Source: Allobosea sp. TND4EK4 (GTDB taxonomy: Bacteria > Pseudomonadota > Alphaproteobacteria > Rhizobiales > Beijerinckiaceae). From it: a stretch of DNA of 64,000 nucleotides. The notes under the pieces are model-generated. The model did not search any database and had not been told where the DNA came from. It saw only the letters and a list, made by a program, of their open reading frames with translations. How positions within the stretch are numbered: the first letter of the stretch is position 1; the number at the start of each line of letters is the position of its first letter. Shown piece after piece: positions 60,755 to 64,000 of this stretch. The stretch lies in NCBI RefSeq assembly GCF_900156025.1, contig NZ_FTMO01000008.1, positions 62,001-126,000 of the forward strand, written 5' to 3'. A program made the position numbers and the translations under genes.

Positions 60755-62139
60755 CAGCGCTGCGCGGCCTCCGCAGAGCAGCCGCAACCTGTCGCGCCAG
60801 CTGCCTTGGCCTTGGCATCGTCGGCGCAGCAGGCCTCAGGCGTCGCAGCGGCCGGACCGCCGCAGCAGCCTGCACCCTGAGACGGGCGCGAGACGTTGCA
60901 CACACCCGTCTCGGGCAGGACAAGTTCGACACGCCGTGCCGCTTCGTGGTCGCCGGCCAGCTCCGCGATAATCGACCTGACTTGCTCGTAGCCGGTCATC
61001 ATGAGGAATGTCGGTGCGCGGCCATAGGATTTCATGCCGGCGATGTAGAGCCCCTGTTCGGGCTGGCATAACTCTGCCGCTCCATGAGGACGCACGGTAC
61101 CGCAGCTGTGCTCATTGGGGTCGATCAGCGGGGCCAAAGCCGGGGGGCACTCAAGGGCCGGGTCCAGCGATGTCCTCAGCTCCGAGAGGAGACCGAGGTC
61201 GGGCCGGAAGCCCGTGCTGACCACCAACTCGTCGACGAGTACATGCCTTCCGCAACAGCCGGACCCGGCGCCGATCCGGAGCTTGCCCCCGGTCTCGCCA
61301 AGGTGGGTGACGCTGAACCCCGTTTCGACCTGAACCCCGCCGTCGCTCACGATCTTCGCGAAGGCTTGCCCGAGTTCGCCCCGGGACGACAGGGCGTCGT
61401 TGGCGCCGCCTCCGAAGGACTTCGACGGGTCTGTGCCCCGCACCAGCCAGACAAGACGGGTTCCGGGTGCCTGCTGGGCGAGCTGTGAGAGGGAGAGCAA
61501 GGTCCCGATGGCGGAATGCCCTGCACCGAGGACCGCGACCGTCCGCTGCTCGTATCGCGCCCTGTCACGGCCGATGACGTCAGGCATTCCATACTGAACG
61601 CGATGGGCGACGGCGTCTTCGCCGATCGCGCGAAGGCCGTTTCCGCCCGCAGGGTTTGGCGACGACCATGTCCCGCTGGTGTCGATGACCGCATCTGCCG
61701 TCAGCGTCATGGTTCCGCCGTCGGCCTGATATCGAACTTCGAAGGGCGCCCCGTCCCGCCCTTTGGTCTTCACCTTGTCGAAGCCGAGGCGACTGATGCC
61801 GATGACCTTGGCACCCGTCCGAAGGTGGTCTCGCAGGGGCGTCAGGGCTGCGAGTGGCTTCAGGTACAAGTCCCGAAGCTCGCCGCCTGTCGGGTAGGCG
61901 CCGGGCTCAGGTGCCTTCCAACCCGCCGCGGCGAGGAGACGCCCAGCCGCCTTGTCGACGTTGAAGCTCCATGGCGAGAACAGCTGGACATGGGACCACT
62001 GCGCGACCGCATGTCCGACCTCGGGACCGGCCTCCAGAATGATCGGTCGGAGGCCGCGTTCCAAAGCGTGCGCCGCTGCCGCGAGGCCCACCGGGCCGGC
62101 GCCGATGATGGCCACCGAGTTCACCTTGTTCTCCATCAT
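60754..62139 (-). CDS. Flavin-dependent oxidoreductase with Cys-rich tail (ArsO-like)
   Basis: A 461-residue two-dinucleotide-domain flavoprotein. The FAD site is AIIGAGPVGLAAAAHAL near the N-terminus and the NAD(P)H site is AVLGAGHSAIGTLLSL at about residues 200-215. A conserved STGFRPDLGLL and IAGMKSYGRAPTFLMMTGYEQ follow. The last 50 residues hold seven Cys (VCNV, GCCGG, ACCAD, GCGCS), a likely thiol site for arsenic or another soft metal. Related ArsO-type proteins in ars operons are putative monooxygenases for organoarsenicals. It sits between arsR and the MFS gene. The reaction is not known. Confidence 0.87.
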   Translation of the reverse strand: MMENKVNSVAIIGAGPVGLAAAAHALERGLRPIILEAGPEVGHAVAQWSHVQLFSPWSFNVDKAAGRLLAAAGWKAPEPGAYPTGGELRDLYLKPLAALTPLRDHLRTGAKVIGISRLGFDKVKTKGRDGAPFEVRYQADGGTMTLTADAVIDTSGTWSSPNPAGGNGLRAIGEDAVAHRVQYGMPDVIGRDRARYEQRTVAVLGAGHSAIGTLLSLSQLAQQAPGTRLVWLVRGTDPSKSFGGGANDALSSRGELGQAFAKIVSDGGVQVETGFSVTHLGETGGKLRIGAGSGCCGRHVLVDELVVSTGFRPDLGLLSELRTSLDPALECPPALAPLIDPNEHSCGTVRPHGAAELCQPEQGLYIAGMKSYGRAPTFLMMTGYEQVRSIIAELAGDHEAARRVELVLPETGVCNVSRPSQGAGCCGGPAAATPEACCADDAKAKAAGATGCGCSAEAAQR

Positions 62140-62178
62140 CTCGATCCTTCCAGAGATACAGAAATAAAAGGCCCGATT

Positions 62179-62502
62179 CTACGCGGCAGCGTCATTGCCG
62201 GCTGCGCTGCCGCAACTGGCATCAGCGCAGCATTCCTCGACGAGGAAGCCCACCAACTCATGCATGACCTCGTAGTTGGCACGGCACACCAGCGTTGTCG
62301 CCTGTCGCTCCTGCGTCACCAGTTCGACCGCCAGGAGCGTCTTCAGGTGGTGCGACAGGGTTGAAGAAGGGATGCCCAGGCTGGCTTTCAACCTGCCCAC
62401 AGGGGAGCCTTGGGAACCCGCGCGGACGAGGCTCCGGTAGATGCGGAGCCGTGTTGGATTGCCGAGGGCTTCGAGGCGGCTGGCTGCCTGGTCCAAGATC
62501 AT
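62179..62502 (-). CDS. arsR: ArsR family metalloregulator
   Basis: A 107-residue repressor. The start at 62502 (MILDQAASRLEALGNPTRLRIYR) gives the usual family length and leaves a palindromic operator upstream; a longer opening to 62631 would run through that operator. The winged helix reads VGRLKASLGIPSSTLSHHLKTLLAVELVTQERQ. The C-terminal tail has paired cysteines (EECCADASCGSAAG) that could bind As(III), a placement seen in several alphaproteobacterial ArsR proteins. It is the first gene of the arsR-flavoprotein-MFS-acr3' operon and probably represses it. Confidence 0.92.
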   Translation of the reverse strand: MILDQAASRLEALGNPTRLRIYRSLVRAGSQGSPVGRLKASLGIPSSTLSHHLKTLLAVELVTQERQATTLVCRANYEVMHELVGFLVEECCADASCGSAAGNDAAA

Positions 62503-62542
62503 GCCGGCAGCGTGCTCTGCATAAAGCAGGGAGTCAATCTGT

Positions 62543-62562
62543 ATTTCTAGACTAATCGAAAT
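62543..62562. promoter_or_regulatory. Candidate ArsR operator
   Basis: ATTTC and GAAAT arms flank a 10-base AT-rich centre (TAGACTAATC), 41 bases upstream of the arsR start, where a self-repressing ArsR would bind. Confidence 0.55.
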
Positions 62563-62739
62563 TACCGAAGCAGCGGAGGTGCCGCCGCCATCCGTCACGT
62601 CCTGCAGGACGGGCACGCCTTCGCGCAGCACATTGACGTCTTCGACGCAATGACACGGCGCGGTGTTCGGCCAGCGGCATTGTGTCGGCCGCCCGGCCCG
62701 CTCTCGAACGGGCTCAGCGGCAAGCCAGGCGTGCCGGCG

Positions 62740-63606
62740 TCAGCGAAAGAGGTTCGGGGGCAGCGGCGGCTCCGCATTGAGCAGCGTGATCGTCACCCGT
62801 CGGTTCGGCGCGATGTAGGGGTTGTCCGGGAAGGCCGGCTCGGTGTCCGCGCGGCCCGTCACGGATGCGAAGCGGTCATTGGGAAACCCGGCGCCCGACA
62901 GGACTTCGCGAACGGCGAGCGCGCGTCCGGTGGTGAGGCTCCAGGGCTCGGCGGCCGCTGCCGAGCCCGGGCGTGGCGCGGCCGTGTGGCCGGTGACGGA
63001 CAGGCGGTTGGGAAGCTGGCGCAGCGTGGGCGCGAGCGCCTCCAGGACAGCGCGGGTGCGGTCGTAGGGGCGGACCGAGCCCTCCGGGAACATGGAGCGG
63101 CCGGAGTCGTCCACGAGGGACACGTTCACCCCCTCCTTGGTCTGCTCGATCACGATGTTGCGCGACATCTCGGCGATTTCCGGCATCTTCTGGAGGGCCT
63201 GCCGGATGCTGGCGATGGCGCTGTGGTTGGCCTGCTCGTCGGCAGCCGGGCGGCTGACCTCACGGTCGCTGCGGCCCGGGCTTGACCGGCGCGCTTCCTC
63301 CTGGCCGGCAACACGCTTGGCGGTGTCGCGCGGCGCCGAGGATTTGTTGCCCGAACTGTCAAGGGCGGTTCCCCACAGGATCCCGCCAGCGCCACTGGTG
63401 CTGGGGCTCAGAGCCGACGGCGCGAAATATTCCGCCAGGCCGACTTTCTGCTCCTGCGTCGTCATGCTGATCAGCCACATCAGCAGAAAGAACGCCATCA
63501 TGGCGGTCACGAAGTCCGCATAGGCGATCTTCCAGGCCCCGCCATGATGGCCATGGGCGGCCTTCTTGATCTTCTTGATGATGATCGTCTGGTTCGGCTC
63601 GGCCAT
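62740..63606 (-). CDS. motB: Flagellar motor protein MotB
   Basis: A 288-residue stator subunit. One membrane helix near the N-terminus (IAYADFVTAMMAFFLLMWL) carries the essential proton-carrying Asp31. A Ser/Pro/Arg-rich linker follows, then an OmpA-like peptidoglycan-binding domain with VTGHTAAP and NRRVTITLL. MotB anchors MotA to the cell wall and couples proton flow to flagellar rotation. The motA gene lies 27 bases upstream on the same strand. Confidence 0.95.
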   Translation of the reverse strand: MAEPNQTIIIKKIKKAAHGHHGGAWKIAYADFVTAMMAFFLLMWLISMTTQEQKVGLAEYFAPSALSPSTSGAGGILWGTALDSSGNKSSAPRDTAKRVAGQEEARRSSPGRSDREVSRPAADEQANHSAIASIRQALQKMPEIAEMSRNIVIEQTKEGVNVSLVDDSGRSMFPEGSVRPYDRTRAVLEALAPTLRQLPNRLSVTGHTAAPRPGSAAAAEPWSLTTGRALAVREVLSGAGFPNDRFASVTGRADTEPAFPDNPYIAPNRRVTITLLNAEPPLPPNLFR

Positions 63607-63633
63607 CGATTCCTGCTCGGCTTTAGGTCAGAT

Positions 63634-64000
63634 CTAGGCGGGCGAGTTGGCGGTTGCCGCTTCGACTTCGGCGAAGGTCGGGCGAACGTCGGTCATCAGC
63701 GCCTTGCGGGCGAACTCCACCGCCATGACCGGCGGCTGGCCGGCGATATGGGCGAGCAGTCCAGCCTTGAGCGACAGGTAGTATTTGGCTTCGGCCTCGA
63801 AGGTGGCCTTGAGCGACGCGGCCATAGGCGCGAAGAACCCATAAGCGACGAAGACGCCGAAGAAGGTGCCGACGAGCGCGCCGCCGATCAGGTGGCCCAG
63901 CACCTCCGGCGGCTCCTTGATCGCACCCATCGTCTTGATCACGCCCAGCACGGCGGCGACGATGCCGAGGGCCGGCGTTCCGTCGGCGAGCGATTGCATG
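63634..64000 (-). CDS. motA: Flagellar motor protein MotA, 5' part beyond window
   Basis: About 122 C-terminal residues of the MotA stator protein are visible. ADGTPALGIVAAVLGVIKTMG and GGALVGTFFGVFVAYGFFAPMA are membrane helices 3 and 4, with the conserved Pro residues used in proton gating; a cytosolic tail ends in ANSPA. The usual length is about 290 residues, so more than half of the gene lies beyond the right edge. It is the upstream partner of motB. Confidence 0.93.
   Translation of the reverse strand, partial: MQSLADGTPALGIVAAVLGVIKTMGAIKEPPEVLGHLIGGALVGTFFGVFVAYGFFAPMAASLKATFEAEAKYYLSLKAGLLAHIAGQPPVMAVEFARKALMTDVRPTFAEVEAATANSPA

Noticed and set aside
60754..62139. The flavoprotein as a siderophore N-hydroxylase
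   Set aside because: Its place between arsR and an MFS gene, the overlap with that gene, and the Cys-rich tail fit an ars operon; no siderophore synthesis genes are near.

Overview
The window is GC-rich DNA from an alphaproteobacterium, most likely Hyphomicrobiales (Rhizobiales). Signs for this are a GapR/DUF2312 protein, a 41-residue cysteine-free ribosomal protein L36, a DUF1036 protein, an HWE-type bacteriophytochrome kinase, a NrsF-type anti-sigma factor, a full CtrA-type TTAA-N7-TTAAC site and alphaproteobacterial-style MotAB. A Bosea-like genus is a guess from overall gene content, not something the sequence proves. No rRNA, CRISPR array, prophage or intact insertion sequence was seen. 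There is one tRNA gene, tRNA-Arg(ACG).

Layout. 1-10.4 kb holds envelope and housekeeping genes: 3'-truncated kdsD, a beta-barrel outer-membrane protein, oligoendopeptidase F, an NtrC-type response regulator behind a CtrA-like site, an L,D-transpeptidase and a DUF882/M15-like cell-wall protein. 10.4-17.2 kb holds a GST and then a light-sensing set: heme oxygenase BphO overlaps a bacteriophytochrome kinase-receiver, followed by a PAS-PAS hybrid kinase with two receivers. 17.3-23.1 kb is core metabolism: gapR-like gene, glycerate 2-kinase, DUF1036, pyruvate kinase, a TPR protein, rpmJ, a glycine-zipper lipoprotein, a HisE-like protein and tRNA-Arg.

Directly after the tRNA, 23.4-31.7 kb carries a compact metallophore/siderophore uptake locus. 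It has an AraC regulator divergent from MFS, TonB receptor and a 1196-residue fused double ABC half-transporter, with start/stop overlaps between all three. The gene set matches the transport half of the yersiniabactin system (YbtA, YbtX, FyuA, YbtP+YbtQ) without synthesis genes. 32.3-37.8 kb has a LysR regulator and a secreted 1495-residue RTX phosphodiesterase/phosphatase in which a roughly 220-240-residue module is inserted twice into Ig-like domains.

38-51 kb is accessory transport and metabolism: LysR / family-5 binding protein / M81 peptidase; DUF2254; TAXI-TRAP transporter with DUF1850; a scar where a divergent LysR-PNPOx pair has lost both 5' halves; and TetR / EamA exporter / GST with a visible promoter-operator. 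51-57.4 kb is a minus-strand run: YHS protein, membrane protein, TTC38-like TPR protein, OpgC-like acyltransferase, TPP enzyme and a frameshifted LpqC-type esterase. 57.5-58.8 kb encodes a sigma factor with its NrsF anti-sigma. 59.0-62.6 kb is an arsenic-type operon (arsR, Cys-tailed flavoprotein, MFS, and a truncated, frameshifted acr3). The window ends in motB and the 3' part of motA.

Functional themes are iron/metal acquisition, light and stress signalling, envelope remodelling and metalloid resistance. Three loci (LysR/PNPOx, lpqC, acr3) show decay, so the accessory part of the window appears to be in flux.
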